DNA of 56,025 nucleotides, taken from assembly GCF_029263665.1 (NCBI RefSeq), contig NZ_JAJUFQ010000027.1:1-56025 (forward strand). The letters are read 5' to 3'. The translations under genes were made by a program, and so were the position numbers. Below are positions 25,575 to 34,397 of the stretch, in pieces. How positions within the stretch are numbered: the first letter of the stretch is position 1; each line of letters begins with the position of its first letter. Below the pieces are notes generated by a model. That model was not told where the DNA came from. It did not search any database and saw only the letters and a list, made by a program, of their open reading frames with translations. The DNA is from Halomonas sp. GTDB lineage: Bacteria > Pseudomonadota > Gammaproteobacteria > Pseudomonadales > Halomonadaceae.

Positions 25575-26420
25575 ATGAGTCAACAGATTGGCGTGGTCGG
25601 TGCGGGAACCATGGGGCAGGGGATTGCCCAGGTACTGCTGCAGAGTGGGTTTGTCGTCACCCTGTATGATGTTGCCGAAGCCCCGCTCGAGCGGGCCAGG
25701 AAGGCCATCGACAAGGGGCTCGGCAAGCTGGTGGAAAAAGGCAGGCTCAGTGACGACGAGCGTTCTTCTGCGCAGCAACGCCTGTCTACCACGATATCTC
25801 TGGAAGCCCTCGGCAGTTGCGAGGTGGTGATCGAGGCCGCGCCGGAAAAAGCGGAGCTCAAGGAAGCCTTGTTCCGTGACCTCAGTCGCCTGTCGCCAGA
25901 CATCATCCTGGCTTCCAATACCTCTTCTCTATCTCTGACTCGTCTGGCTGCCGTCTGCGAAGGTCCTGAGCGAGTGATCGGCATGCATTTCTTCAATCCG
26001 GTTCCCGTGCTCAAGCTGGTCGAGGTGATTCGTGCCGAACAGACCAGCGATGCCACGGTGGCGCGAGTCGAGGCCTTGGCTGAAGCCATGGGCAAGACCT
26101 CCGTTGCCATCGCCGACTCCCCGGGGTTTGCCGTCAATCGTCTGCTGATTCCCATGATCAACGAAGCGATCTTCCTGGTGCATGAAGGAGCTGCCAGTCC
26201 AGAGGATATCGATACCGCCATGAAACTGGGGGCTGCACATCCGATTGGCCCTCTGGCCCTGGCTGACCTCATTGGTCTCGATGTGTGCCTGGCGATCATG
26301 GAAGTCCTGGCCGACGGTTTTGGTGATCCCAAATACCGCCCTTGTCCGCTGCTCAAGCGCATGGTGGATGCCGGCCAGCTTGGTCGCAAGAGTGGCCGAG
26401 GATTCTTCCATTACGCCTGA
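25575..26420 (+). CDS. 3-hydroxyacyl-CoA (3-hydroxybutyryl-CoA) dehydrogenase
   Basis: This is a 281-residue NAD-dependent dehydrogenase. The Rossmann motif GVVGAGTMGQGIAQ starts the protein, followed by SNTSSLSLT, the catalytic-His region MHFFNPVPVLKLVEV and SPGFAVNRLLIPM. The start ATG 25575 has GGAGAGAAATGG in front. It oxidises 3-hydroxyacyl-CoA to 3-oxoacyl-CoA in the fatty-acid cluster. It is a stand-alone version rather than the FadB fusion. Members in this setting often serve short-chain substrates. Confidence 0.92.
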   Translation: MSQQIGVVGAGTMGQGIAQVLLQSGFVVTLYDVAEAPLERARKAIDKGLGKLVEKGRLSDDERSSAQQRLSTTISLEALGSCEVVIEAAPEKAELKEALFRDLSRLSPDIILASNTSSLSLTRLAAVCEGPERVIGMHFFNPVPVLKLVEVIRAEQTSDATVARVEALAEAMGKTSVAIADSPGFAVNRLLIPMINEAIFLVHEGAASPEDIDTAMKLGAAHPIGPLALADLIGLDVCLAIMEVLADGFGDPKYRPCPLLKRMVDAGQLGRKSGRGFFHYA

Positions 26421-26547
26421 TGTTTCTCCTGTCCCGTGCCTCGGGGCAAGGGTTGGCTGGTCTTGAACGAAAGCCTGCTTGTTTGCCTACCAAGCGTTCG
26501 CTAGGGTAGGCCATGGCGAATACGTCTATCAGGTATCAGGAGGGATT

Positions 26548-27321
26548 ATGAGCGAGCAGTTGATCGAAATGGTCGATAACAGTGGTGTGGTGCGCCTGAC
26601 GATCAGCCGTCCCCAGGCACTCAACGCACTCAACAGTGCTGTGATCGAGACGCTGGAACAGATTCTGGTCGAGCTGGAAGGATGGGACGACCTGCGCGCG
26701 GTACTGATCACGGGTGCAGGAGAAAAGTCCTTCGTTGCCGGTGCCGATATCAGCGAGATGCAGCACAAGACCCCGGCAGAGGCTCGCGAGTTTGCTGGCA
26801 AGGCACTGCGTACGATCAAGCGTCTCGAGACCTTGCCGGTACCGGTTGTGGCACTGGTCAACGGTTTTTGCCTGGGGGGCGGCTGCGAGCTGGCGCTGGC
26901 CTGTGACTGGGCCGTTGCCAGCGACAATGCCATTTTCGGCCAACCGGAAGTTCTGCTTGGCGTGATTCCTGGTTTTGGCGGTACGCAACGCTTGCCGCGT
27001 CGGGTTGGCCCTGCCATGGCCCTGGATCTATGTACGACGGGGCGCAAGCTCGATGCTCAGGAAGCTTTGCGTATTGGCTTGGTCAACCAGGTGATGTCTC
27101 AGAGCGAGCTGCAGGATTATGCCGACACTCTGACCAAGCAACTGAGCGGCAATGGTCCCCAGGCGGTGCGTAGTGCCAAGCAGGCGATTCACGATGGCAT
27201 GGACCAGGATCTGGACAGTGCCCTGGCCCTGGAAACAGGTCTCTTTGCACTGTGCTTCGCAGGCGATGAACAACGTGAGGGAATGACGGCTTTCGTCGAG
27301 AAGCGCAAGCCCGATTTCTAA
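26548..27321 (+). CDS. Enoyl-CoA hydratase/isomerase
   Basis: This is a 257-residue crotonase-fold protein. The oxyanion-hole stretch FVAGADISEM and the glutamates in GGGCELALACD and QPEVLLGVIPGFGGTQRLPR are in place, matching enoyl-CoA hydratase. The ATG at 26548 follows CAGGAGGGATT; the open frame begins earlier without a site. It hydrates enoyl-CoA and would act between the dehydrogenase at 22032 and the one at 25575. A GNAT gene follows six bases later. Confidence 0.92.
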   Translation: MSEQLIEMVDNSGVVRLTISRPQALNALNSAVIETLEQILVELEGWDDLRAVLITGAGEKSFVAGADISEMQHKTPAEAREFAGKALRTIKRLETLPVPVVALVNGFCLGGGCELALACDWAVASDNAIFGQPEVLLGVIPGFGGTQRLPRRVGPAMALDLCTTGRKLDAQEALRIGLVNQVMSQSELQDYADTLTKQLSGNGPQAVRSAKQAIHDGMDQDLDSALALETGLFALCFAGDEQREGMTAFVEKRKPDF

Positions 27322-27327
27322 GCAGAC

Positions 27328-27777
27328 ATGCCATCTCTTCTGCTTGTACCCTGCGATGATCTGCGGGCAGCCCAGGCACTGGTTCGTGGCAACATGGCTG
27401 AAGACTATCAGCGGCATGGCTTGAGCTGGGATGAAGACAGCTTTATTCAGCGCTGGCCGAGACTGGAATGGCGGTGGCTGATGCTAGCGAGGCGGCGTTG
27501 TGGGCTGTTGGCCTGGGAAGTGCTGGAGGCCCGGCTGTATCTGCGGGAATTGCAGGTAATGGCTGATGAGCGAGGCCGGGGGCTGGGTTCCCTGGCCTTG
27601 GGTCGTGTGGAGCAGGAGGCCATGGCGCAGGGCTGCACCGCTGTGCGACTCAAGGTGCTTTCTGGAAGCCGGGCCGCAGCACTGTATCGGCGCTGTGGCT
27701 ATCAGCAGGTGCAAATGACCCCTACACCGCGGGGACAGACCTATGGGCTGGAGAAGGCATTGCCTTTGAAGATCTAG
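27328..27777 (+). CDS. GNAT-family N-acetyltransferase
   Basis: This 149-residue acetyltransferase shows the GNAT acetyl-CoA loop RGRGLGSLALG and a following LYRRCGYQQV element. It starts 6 bp after the hydratase stop, so it is probably co-transcribed with the fatty-acid genes. The substrate (amine or protein) is not readable. Confidence 0.82.
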   Translation: MPSLLLVPCDDLRAAQALVRGNMAEDYQRHGLSWDEDSFIQRWPRLEWRWLMLARRRCGLLAWEVLEARLYLRELQVMADERGRGLGSLALGRVEQEAMAQGCTAVRLKVLSGSRAAALYRRCGYQQVQMTPTPRGQTYGLEKALPLKI

Positions 27778-27802
27778 CCTGATTTTGCCTGGCTTGTGTT
27801 GT

Positions 27803-28702
27803 CTAGCTTGATGTCGTCTTGCTCGTGCGGCGCCATTGCCAGGGGAGCATGCCGGTGGCAACCGCCGTGCCGGCCAGTGTGATGGCCATGCCGATCAGGA
27901 TACGGCCATTCAATGACTCATCGAGTAGCAGGTATCCCCATAGCAGAGCACTGACGGGCACCAGAAAGGTGACGGTGGAGGCGGCTGTTGCACCAGCACT
28001 GGCCAGCAGGCTGAAGTACAGCAGGAAAGCCAGGGCCGAGGAAAGAACGGCAATGGCAATGGCGCTGGCCCAGGCCATGCTGCTGATACTGCCTTGTGGC
28101 CACATCAAGAGTCCGGGAATCAGCAGCATCAATCCGGACATGCCGCAACTGCCCGCTGCCAGTACGCGCACCGGCAAGTGGCTGAGGCGGGTCTTGGAAT
28201 AATTGCCGGCAAGGCCATAACCGCAAGTAGCACCGAGTACCGCCAGGATGTACCAGCCATCGCCGCCTAGCGCGAAATCGAGGCGGTCTGCTGACAGCAC
28301 ATAGACGCCAAGGAACGCCACTGCGAGCCCCAGGTACTGGTGCTTGCGGATCGGAGTGGCAAAGCAGGCTGCTCCGATCAAGGCAGTGAAGATGGGGGTC
28401 GTGGCATTGATCAGGGAAGTGAAGCCTGCTTCCAGGCGCATGGTGGCCAATGCAAGGAGCGAGAATGGCAGCACGTGATTAAGAAAACCAAGCAGTGCCA
28501 AGGGGCCAAGATTCTCGCGTACCAGTCTCAGATAGTGGCTGGACATCAAGACGAGAGGGGCCAACAGCAAGGCAGCCAGCCCCATGCGGATCAGCACTAG
28601 CGGTAGCGGGCCAAATTCTGGTGCGGCGACACGCATGAAGATGAAGGACATACCCCATAGTGTCGATAGCAGCAGAAGCTTGAGAGCGTCAGAGGCTGAC
28701 AT
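27803..28702 (-). CDS. EamA/DMT-family permease
   Basis: This is a 299-residue inner-membrane protein with ten hydrophobic segments in two EamA repeats (first repeat starts LWGMSFIFMR, second starts YGLAGNYSK). DMT permeases of this type usually export amino acids or small metabolites. The ATG at 28702 opens the protein. It converges with the GNAT gene and diverges from the racemase at 28883. The substrate is unknown. Confidence 0.87.
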   Translation of the reverse strand: MSASDALKLLLLSTLWGMSFIFMRVAAPEFGPLPLVLIRMGLAALLLAPLVLMSSHYLRLVRENLGPLALLGFLNHVLPFSLLALATMRLEAGFTSLINATTPIFTALIGAACFATPIRKHQYLGLAVAFLGVYVLSADRLDFALGGDGWYILAVLGATCGYGLAGNYSKTRLSHLPVRVLAAGSCGMSGLMLLIPGLLMWPQGSISSMAWASAIAIAVLSSALAFLLYFSLLASAGATAASTVTFLVPVSALLWGYLLLDESLNGRILIGMAITLAGTAVATGMLPWQWRRTSKTTSS

Positions 28703-28882
28703 GCTGAATCCTTGGGATCTGGGCGAGCGTGGTGCGTTTGGGCAAAACTCGATCCTATGCTTTATATGTGTTCAGGAAAAGACGAAAACGGAATAGATAT
28801 CGCCGTGTTGGTCAGTCTCGATGTCAGATGGGGAAGGGCTGAGGCAGGGGTGGCATGGAGACTGGGTCAGGAGACCGGAGCA

Positions 28883-29572
28883 ATGAAAACCATTGGACTG
28901 TTGGGTGGCATGAGCTGGGAATCCACCGTGAGTTACTATCAGGCCTTGAATCGCGGGGTGAATCGTCGCCTGGGAGGGCATCATTCGGCGAAGATCCTCA
29001 TGTTCAGCGTCGACTTTGCCGAGATAGAGGACCTGCAGCGCGAAGGGAACTGGGCCGTGGCGGGAGATCTATTGGCACAAGCCGCGCAGAGATTACAGGG
29101 GGCTGGGGCTGAACTGCTGCTGATAGGCACCAATACCATGCATAAGGTGGCCGACCAGGTTGCCAGTGCCATCGATATTCCTCTGCTGCATATTGCCGAT
29201 GCGACGGCGGATGCCTTGTTGGCGGATGACATGCAGCGCGTGGGGCTACTCGGTACCCGCTTCACCATGGAGCAAGCGTTTTATCGGGAGCGCCTAGAGG
29301 ACCGTGGCCTGGAAGTTCTGGTTCCTGAGGAAGATGAGCGAGAGTGCGTGCACCGGATCATTTACGACGAGTTGTGTCAGGGAGTCATCGAGCCTGGCTC
29401 GCGCGATGCAATGTTGCGTATCATGGATGCCCTGGCGGCCCGTGGTGCCGAGGCCATGATTCTTGGTTGTACCGAAATTGCCTTGTTGGTTTCTCAGCAG
29501 GACACGGCAATGCCGCTCTACGATACTGCCGCTTTGCATGCTGAGTGTGCAGTGAAGCATGCACTCGACTGA
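28883..29572 (+). CDS. Aspartate/glutamate racemase family protein
   Basis: This is a 229-residue protein. The start ATG 28883 follows GGAG and gives MKTIGLLGGMSWEST, the normal N-terminus; an open frame extends upstream without support. Two catalytic Cys are expected. The second, in ILGCTEIALL, is present. The first is replaced: the motif reads LLIGTNTMHKVAD, with Thr where racemases have Cys. This is the EcL-DER-type pattern, in which one Cys is replaced and the enzyme shows racemase or YgeA-like activity. Function is therefore racemase-like with uncertain substrate. It lies 11 bp before the MOSC gene. Confidence 0.82.
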   Translation: MKTIGLLGGMSWESTVSYYQALNRGVNRRLGGHHSAKILMFSVDFAEIEDLQREGNWAVAGDLLAQAAQRLQGAGAELLLIGTNTMHKVADQVASAIDIPLLHIADATADALLADDMQRVGLLGTRFTMEQAFYRERLEDRGLEVLVPEEDERECVHRIIYDELCQGVIEPGSRDAMLRIMDALAARGAEAMILGCTEIALLVSQQDTAMPLYDTAALHAECAVKHALD

Positions 29573-29583
29573 CAAGGACGTAT

Positions 29584-30429
29584 ATGCATATCACTCAATT
29601 GGCCATTTATCCTGTCAAGTCCCTGCGGGGCATTGTGCTTGACCAGGCCGAACTCACCGAGCGAGGGCTGGCGTTCGATCGTCGCTGGATGATCGTCGAC
29701 AGCAATGGGGATTTTGTCACCCAGCGCGAAGTGTCTGCCCTGGCCACCATTACGGTGGAGCTGGGAGAGCAGCATCTCACGCTGCGTCATGAAACCTTAC
29801 CGGCCTTTTCCCTTGCACTTGCCGAACCCAAAGGGGGGGCACGCACGGTACGTGTCTTTCGCTCCTACTGTGAAGCTCTGGATGAAGGCGATGAAGTGGC
29901 AGCCTGGCTGGCATCGGTACCCGGTCTGGAGGTGGTGGAAGGGTTACGTCTGATGCGCTTCCCCGAGTCTGGGCGCCGAGAGGTGCCGGCGGATTACCTC
30001 GCTGAGGCCGAGAAAGGCTATGTGCATGTGGCCTTTTCTGATGAGTATCCATTGTTGATTGCGCATCAAGCCTCGTTGGATGCCTTGAATGCACAGCTTG
30101 AGCAGAAGGGTGAGAGCAGGGTGCCAATGACCCGCTTCCGGCCTAATGTGGTCGTGGAAGGTAGCGATGAACCTTTCGCCGAGCGAGACTGGCGTACCTT
30201 GCAAGGGCCCGAATACCGATTGGGTCTGCGTAAGCCCTGCAAGCGCTGCAAGATCGTCACTCAAGACCAGTTGACAGGCATCGCGCCATCGGTGAAGGAA
30301 CCTCTGCGCACGCTGGTGACGATGGACACTCAGCCCGGATGGAAGGGCGCCTATTTTGGCCAGAATGCTGTGGTGGAGGAGGGTGTCGGGGTGGTACTGC
30401 GAGTCGGGGATGTCTTGAGTCTGGCCTGA
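29584..30429 (+). CDS. MOSC-domain protein
   Basis: This is a 281-residue protein with a MOSC N-terminal beta-barrel (LAIYPVKSLRGI, GLAFDRRWMIVD) and MOSC core (TRFRPNVVVEG, RKPCKRCKIVTQDQ) with the expected Cys for molybdenum-cofactor binding. It resembles E. coli YcbX without the C-terminal ferredoxin. YcbX-like proteins reduce N-hydroxylated compounds. The start ATG 29584 follows AAGGA. It is 11 bp after the racemase gene, same strand. Confidence 0.88.
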   Translation: MHITQLAIYPVKSLRGIVLDQAELTERGLAFDRRWMIVDSNGDFVTQREVSALATITVELGEQHLTLRHETLPAFSLALAEPKGGARTVRVFRSYCEALDEGDEVAAWLASVPGLEVVEGLRLMRFPESGRREVPADYLAEAEKGYVHVAFSDEYPLLIAHQASLDALNAQLEQKGESRVPMTRFRPNVVVEGSDEPFAERDWRTLQGPEYRLGLRKPCKRCKIVTQDQLTGIAPSVKEPLRTLVTMDTQPGWKGAYFGQNAVVEEGVGVVLRVGDVLSLA

Positions 30430-30489
30430 ACCTGATTGATCACCACGCGCCGACTTTGTCAGATTGCCTTGGGAACCCTGTTGCTCCGG

Positions 30490-30969
30490 TCACTCCGGGA
30501 CGTCATGCAGGCGGCGGTGTAGCTCGCGAATCTCTTCCGCAAGCTCTGCCGCAGGCCCTTCCACCTGGGCAGCAGGGACGATATCGGTAATCGGCAAGGC
30601 GGCCACTGGCCCCGGAGCAATGTCCCACTGTGCCAGCCACTCGCCCAGTTGCTGGGTGGAGCTGGCATAGACGATTCTTCCCAATCCTACCCAGCCGTGA
30701 GCGGCGGCACACATCGGGCAATGTTCCCCCGAGGTGTAGACAGTCGCCGCGGCTCTTTGCTGCGGTGTCATGTGCTCCGCTGCCCAGCGAGCAATGGCGA
30801 ATTCAGGATGACGGGTGGCATCACCTCCGGCCACACGGTTGCGGTCCTCGAAGCGCACTTCGCCGTTGGCGTCGACCAGTAGCGAACCGAAGGGCTCGTC
30901 GCCGTCTTCCAGTGCCGCCCGGGCCAGGCTGACGCAGCGGCGCAGGTGTTGCAGATCAGTGCTGTTCAT
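30490..30969 (-). CDS. Nucleoside (guanine/cytosine-type) deaminase
   Basis: This is a 159-residue CDA-fold deaminase. The zinc site is HPEFAIA with HxE (catalytic Glu) and GEHCPMCAAA with CxxC. Start ATG 30969 follows GAGGAA; a longer frame to 31026 has no ribosome site. Such enzymes deaminate guanine or related bases. It lies 34 bp after the response-regulator stop on the same strand, so it may belong to the two-component operon. The exact base is unknown. Confidence 0.85.
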   Translation of the reverse strand: MNSTDLQHLRRCVSLARAALEDGDEPFGSLLVDANGEVRFEDRNRVAGGDATRHPEFAIARWAAEHMTPQQRAAATVYTSGEHCPMCAAAHGWVGLGRIVYASSTQQLGEWLAQWDIAPGPVAALPITDIVPAAQVEGPAAELAEEIRELHRRLHDVPE

Positions 30970-31003
30970 GGGGTGTTCCTCTTGAAGGGCAGGGCTTGAA
31001 TGG

Positions 31004-31669
31004 TCAGGACGATGGCTCACGGTCATCGGGTAATGTATCGACCAGTTCCAGCGCTACGGCGAGACGTACCAGTTGCGGCAGGCTGGCGGCGTCAAGGGCC
31101 TTCATGATGCGGTAGCGGTATACCTCCACCGTCTTGGTGCTCAAATCCAGGTGAGTGGCGATGTCCCGACTGGTATGGCCACGAGCGACTTCGACCAGTA
31201 CCTCCTGTTCCTTTGGCCTCAGGGCCTGATAACGCTGCCTGAGCCTGTCCAATTGCTGATGACGCTGCAAGGCTTGAGCTTGTCTGGCCAGTGCCTGCTG
31301 GATGACGTCGATCAACTGTTGCTGGTTGAAAGGCTTTTCGATGAAGTCAAAGGCGCCGGCCTTGAGGGCGCAAACGGCCATGGGGACATCGCCGTGGCCG
31401 GTCATCATGATCAAGGGCGGGCATCGCTCGAGAGCATTGAGCTGTTGTTGCACTTGCAGGCCACTCAGGCCTGGCATGCGCACATCGAGCAGCAAGACGG
31501 CGTGGCCTTCTACCCCGGCATGAAGAAATTCATCACCACTAGCGTAGCTGACTGTCTCGAGTCCTACCGACTCAAGCAACCAGGAGAGCGACTGACGCAG
31601 GTCGTCATCATCGTCGATGATGGCAATGCGTGGTGCTGGAGAGTGGCCTGGGGCGGTGGGGCGACTCAT
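31004..31669 (-). CDS. FixJ/NarL-type response regulator
   Basis: This is a 221-residue protein. The receiver domain (residues ~14-130) has the acidic pair IIDDDDD, phospho-acceptor Asp in LLLDVRMPG, Thr in MMTGHG and Lys in IEKPF. A LuxR-type helix-turn-helix follows (LRPKEQEVLVEVARGHTSRDIA, TKTVEVYRYRIM). It sits 37 bp after the sensor kinase stop and would be its partner. Target genes are unknown; the downstream deaminase is a candidate. Confidence 0.92.
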   Translation of the reverse strand: MSRPTAPGHSPAPRIAIIDDDDDLRQSLSWLLESVGLETVSYASGDEFLHAGVEGHAVLLLDVRMPGLSGLQVQQQLNALERCPPLIMMTGHGDVPMAVCALKAGAFDFIEKPFNQQQLIDVIQQALARQAQALQRHQQLDRLRQRYQALRPKEQEVLVEVARGHTSRDIATHLDLSTKTVEVYRYRIMKALDAASLPQLVRLAVALELVDTLPDDREPSS

Positions 31670-31706
31670 GGGGTGTCCTTAGGTGGTTGTCGGTATGACA
31701 GCGAGT

Positions 31707-32921
31707 TCATGCGAAAGGCAGTATCACTCGGAAGGTAGCGCCACCTTCGTCGGGTTTTTCATGCTCAAGGCTGTTATCTGGCTCAAGGCTGTCTTTTCGC
31801 TCAAGGCTGTCCACCAAGGTAAGGCTCCCCCCCATGGCTTCGGCCAGTGAATGGCTGATCGAAAGGCCCATGCCAAGGCCATTGTCGTGGCCGCTGACGA
31901 AGGGGGCAAAGATCTCCTGGCGCTTTTCCTTGGCAATGCCGGGGCCGTTGTCAGCCACTTCAATATAAAGCTCGATGGGTGAGGCCCGCCTGGCGCTGAC
32001 ACGGATTCGGCCGGGACTGCCGACATGGCGGCAGGCTTCATATTGGCAGGCTTCCAGGCTGTTGAGCAGCAGGTTGACCAGAATCTGCTCCAGCCCGATA
32101 GGGTCGGCCAGCGTTGCTGGCAAGTCCGGCTCAATCAGGCGATCAAGACTGACGCCTTGTTGATGACATTGCCACTGGCATAGCAGGCAGGCTTGTTCGA
32201 TGACGTCATGGACGGCTACGGGAATCGGGCGGATATCACCGTGGCGGACAAACCGACGGATATGACGCAGGCGTGCAGATAGCCGTTCGACCTGTTCACT
32301 GATCCGGGTAAGTGGCATGGCCAGGTGCGAAGCAGGTTGGTCCGGGTTGTGCTCGAGTTGTATCAAGGCGCCATGGGCATAGTTGGCCATGGTGGCAAGA
32401 GGCTGGTTGCACTCGTGGGCAATATTGCTGGCCAGTTCCCCCAGCGTTGCCAAGCGATTGGCATGGGCGATGTATTGCTGATGGCGGCGCGACTCTGCTT
32501 CGGCAATAACACGGCGGCTGACATCCCGGGAAACGCACAGCACATCGAGCAGCTCACCGCTGGATGGGTCGCGGCGGGTGCGGCTGGTCGTCTCGAACCA
32601 TACATAATGCCCATTCTTGGCCCGAAATCGGTAAGTCTGTTGATAGAAGCCTTCGTAGTAGTAGATGAGCGGCGACTTGCTCAGCAGTGCCTCGAGGTCA
32701 TCTGGATGAAAGAGATCGTAGGCAGAAACGCCCAATAACTCGTCGGGTTCGTAGCCGAGGAGGTCCCGGGCCGCATGTGAGGCGTACAGGAACACGCCAT
32801 TGCGATCATGACGGGAGATCATGTCGGTCGTGCTTTCTGCCAACCATTGATAGTGGCGTTTCTCGGCTTCGAGGAAGGCCACTTCGGCTTCCAGTTCACG
32901 TATTCGCTGGCTCTCGCTCAT
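31707..32921 (-). CDS. PAS-domain sensor histidine kinase (FixL/DctB-like)
   Basis: This is a 404-residue protein without obvious membrane segments, so it is probably cytoplasmic. A coiled-coil start (IRELEAEVAFLEAEK) leads to a PAS/PAC domain (residues ~28-150, RHDRNGVFLYASHAA), the phospho-acceptor His in IAHECNQPLATM, and an HATPase with N box LLLNSLEAC, G1 ADNGPGI and G2 NGLGMGLSISHSLAEAM. The start ATG 32921 follows GAGGTGG. Near the end an 18-bp repeat adds DSLExx units between the last beta-strand and GATFRV. The PAS ligand (heme, redox or other) is not evident. It pairs with the regulator at 31004. Confidence 0.92.
   Translation of the reverse strand: MSESQRIRELEAEVAFLEAEKRHYQWLAESTTDMISRHDRNGVFLYASHAARDLLGYEPDELLGVSAYDLFHPDDLEALLSKSPLIYYYEGFYQQTYRFRAKNGHYVWFETTSRTRRDPSSGELLDVLCVSRDVSRRVIAEAESRRHQQYIAHANRLATLGELASNIAHECNQPLATMANYAHGALIQLEHNPDQPASHLAMPLTRISEQVERLSARLRHIRRFVRHGDIRPIPVAVHDVIEQACLLCQWQCHQQGVSLDRLIEPDLPATLADPIGLEQILVNLLLNSLEACQYEACRHVGSPGRIRVSARRASPIELYIEVADNGPGIAKEKRQEIFAPFVSGHDNGLGMGLSISHSLAEAMGGSLTLVDSLERKDSLEPDNSLEHEKPDEGGATFRVILPFA
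31763..31816. repeat. Three tandem 18-bp repeats inside the sensor kinase gene
   Basis: Units start with GCTCAAGGCTGT at 31763, 31781 and 31799, each 18 bp, and the last six bases vary. On the coding strand they give DSLE-type hexapeptides (VDSLERKDSLEPDNSLEHE) in the loop before the final strand of the ATPase domain. The in-frame length makes expansion tolerable. Confidence 0.85.
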
Positions 32922-32959
32922 TGGCCACCTCATTCGGCTATCGCATCCGCCCTTCAGAA

Positions 32960-33631
32960 TCAGTGAGCGGGATCGATAACGCCGCCCAGTGATGCGTTGC
33001 GTCGGAACCAGCCGGCAATGCTGCTGCGTGGCTGTCGAGCCGGAAGCACTTCGTGAGGGACCTGCTCAGACAGGAAACAGGCAAAAGTGCCAGCCTTGGG
33101 TATCACTCGAGCCACCTCGCGGTCAGGGTTCTCGGCATCATAGATGACCATCTCTCCTCCGCCATCATCAGGCCAGTCCGGATTGAGATAGCCCACGGTG
33201 GAAACGACGCGATTGGCACGTCCACGGAAGCTGTCCAGATGGCGCTGGTAAAAGGCGCCAACAGGATAATGGGCGAAATGCGCCTCGTATTCGAACAGTC
33301 CCAGGTACAGCGCGGCATTGAGTGACTGCTGCAGTGCGCCCATGGCTTCCAGATAACGGCGCTGGGCCAGACTTTCGCGGTCCAGCCAATGAATGGCATC
33401 ACCTCGGATATCGCGGCGCAGTTCGAAGTCATGGCCGCGACCGATGCCGGCCTGGGACAGTTCCTGCTGCTGGTGCATGATCTCGATTTCCTGGTGCAGG
33501 GCCAGGCATAGCTGAGGGTCGAGCAGTGATTCGCCGATATACCAGCCTTGTTCCACCAGGGCATCGATCAGTTCGTTGATACGTTCAGCAGGCAAGGGAC
33601 AGGCATCAGGATAGCCCGTGGAGTGGTTCAT
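32960..33631 (-). CDS. 2OG-Fe(II) oxygenase-like protein
   Basis: This is a 223-residue protein. The double-stranded beta-helix metal site is seen as HLDSF (HxD), the distal His in VPHEVLPA and the 2-oxoglutarate Arg in RSSIAGWF. Residues YLNPDWPDDGGGEMVIYD are typical of this prolyl-hydroxylase-like family. The ATG at 33631 is chosen; a TTG at 33646 right after the Nudix stop is possible. The substrate is unknown. It lies between the Nudix gene and the sensor kinase gene on the same strand. Confidence 0.85.
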   Translation of the reverse strand: MNHSTGYPDACPLPAERINELIDALVEQGWYIGESLLDPQLCLALHQEIEIMHQQQELSQAGIGRGHDFELRRDIRGDAIHWLDRESLAQRRYLEAMGALQQSLNAALYLGLFEYEAHFAHYPVGAFYQRHLDSFRGRANRVVSTVGYLNPDWPDDGGGEMVIYDAENPDREVARVIPKAGTFACFLSEQVPHEVLPARQPRSSIAGWFRRNASLGGVIDPAH

Positions 33632-33646
33632 TGATGTCGTGCTCAA

Positions 33647-34267
33647 TCAATTGGAAACGAGCCGTAGTTTACCCTCAGGACGCTGTAGAACACTCATGGA
33701 TAATCCAAACCCCTCGGACATCAGTTCTACCAGCATCATGGCGGATAGTCCCCAGATGATGTAATCGTCCATTCCTGGCTCGGCAGGAATCCGGTAGCTG
33801 GGGATATACACCTTATTACCGTTGCGCTGGATCACATCAGTATGAGTGCGGCGATCTTCGAGGAAGTGTTCAAGTGGCACTTCGAAAATGGCATCCAGCT
33901 CGTTTTCGTCGGCGACCAGGGGCAAGTCAGGGGGAATGATTCCGACGAAGGGAGTGACCTTCAAGCCGTGCAACGACAGCACATCCGACAACTGGCCAAT
34001 GACCGTCACCTGGTGACGGGGCAGGGCAATCTCTTCTTCAGATTCGCGCAATGCAGTGACAAGCAGATCGTCATCCTGCGGTTCGCGTTTACCTCCGGGG
34101 AAGGCCACCTGGCCACTATGAGTCGACAGGTGACTGGCTCGAAGGGTAAACAACAATGTCGGTTCAGGGCGAGCAACGATGGGGACGAGTACGGCCGCTT
34201 CCGCCAGCTTGGCATGCATGCGGCGTGGCCGGTGGGCTTGCAGTCGTTGGCGCAGGGTTTCTAACAT
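33647..34267 (-). CDS. CoA pyrophosphatase-type Nudix hydrolase
   Basis: This is a 206-residue Nudix protein. The Nudix box reads GGKREPQDDDLLVTALRESE then EE, and AFPGGKREP plus the preceding LFTLRA match NudL/YeaB-type CoA pyrophosphatases that cleave CoA to 3',5'-ADP and 4'-phosphopantetheine. The start ATG 34267 is preferred over TTG 34279. It is the first gene of a run of five minus-strand genes (oxygenase, kinase, regulator, deaminase follow). Confidence 0.87.
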   Translation of the reverse strand: MLETLRQRLQAHRPRRMHAKLAEAAVLVPIVARPEPTLLFTLRASHLSTHSGQVAFPGGKREPQDDDLLVTALRESEEEIALPRHQVTVIGQLSDVLSLHGLKVTPFVGIIPPDLPLVADENELDAIFEVPLEHFLEDRRTHTDVIQRNGNKVYIPSYRIPAEPGMDDYIIWGLSAMMLVELMSEGFGLSMSVLQRPEGKLRLVSN

Positions 34268-34397
34268 GGGGGAATCCAATGCGTTCAGGTGGCACTGGGT
34301 AAGGCTGCCGACAGATGTCGCGGAGCTTTTTCTCTCCGGCCTCCAGCACTCTGCGATATGCTGTCTAGATTAACTCAATCTCCGTCCCGGGAGCGAC

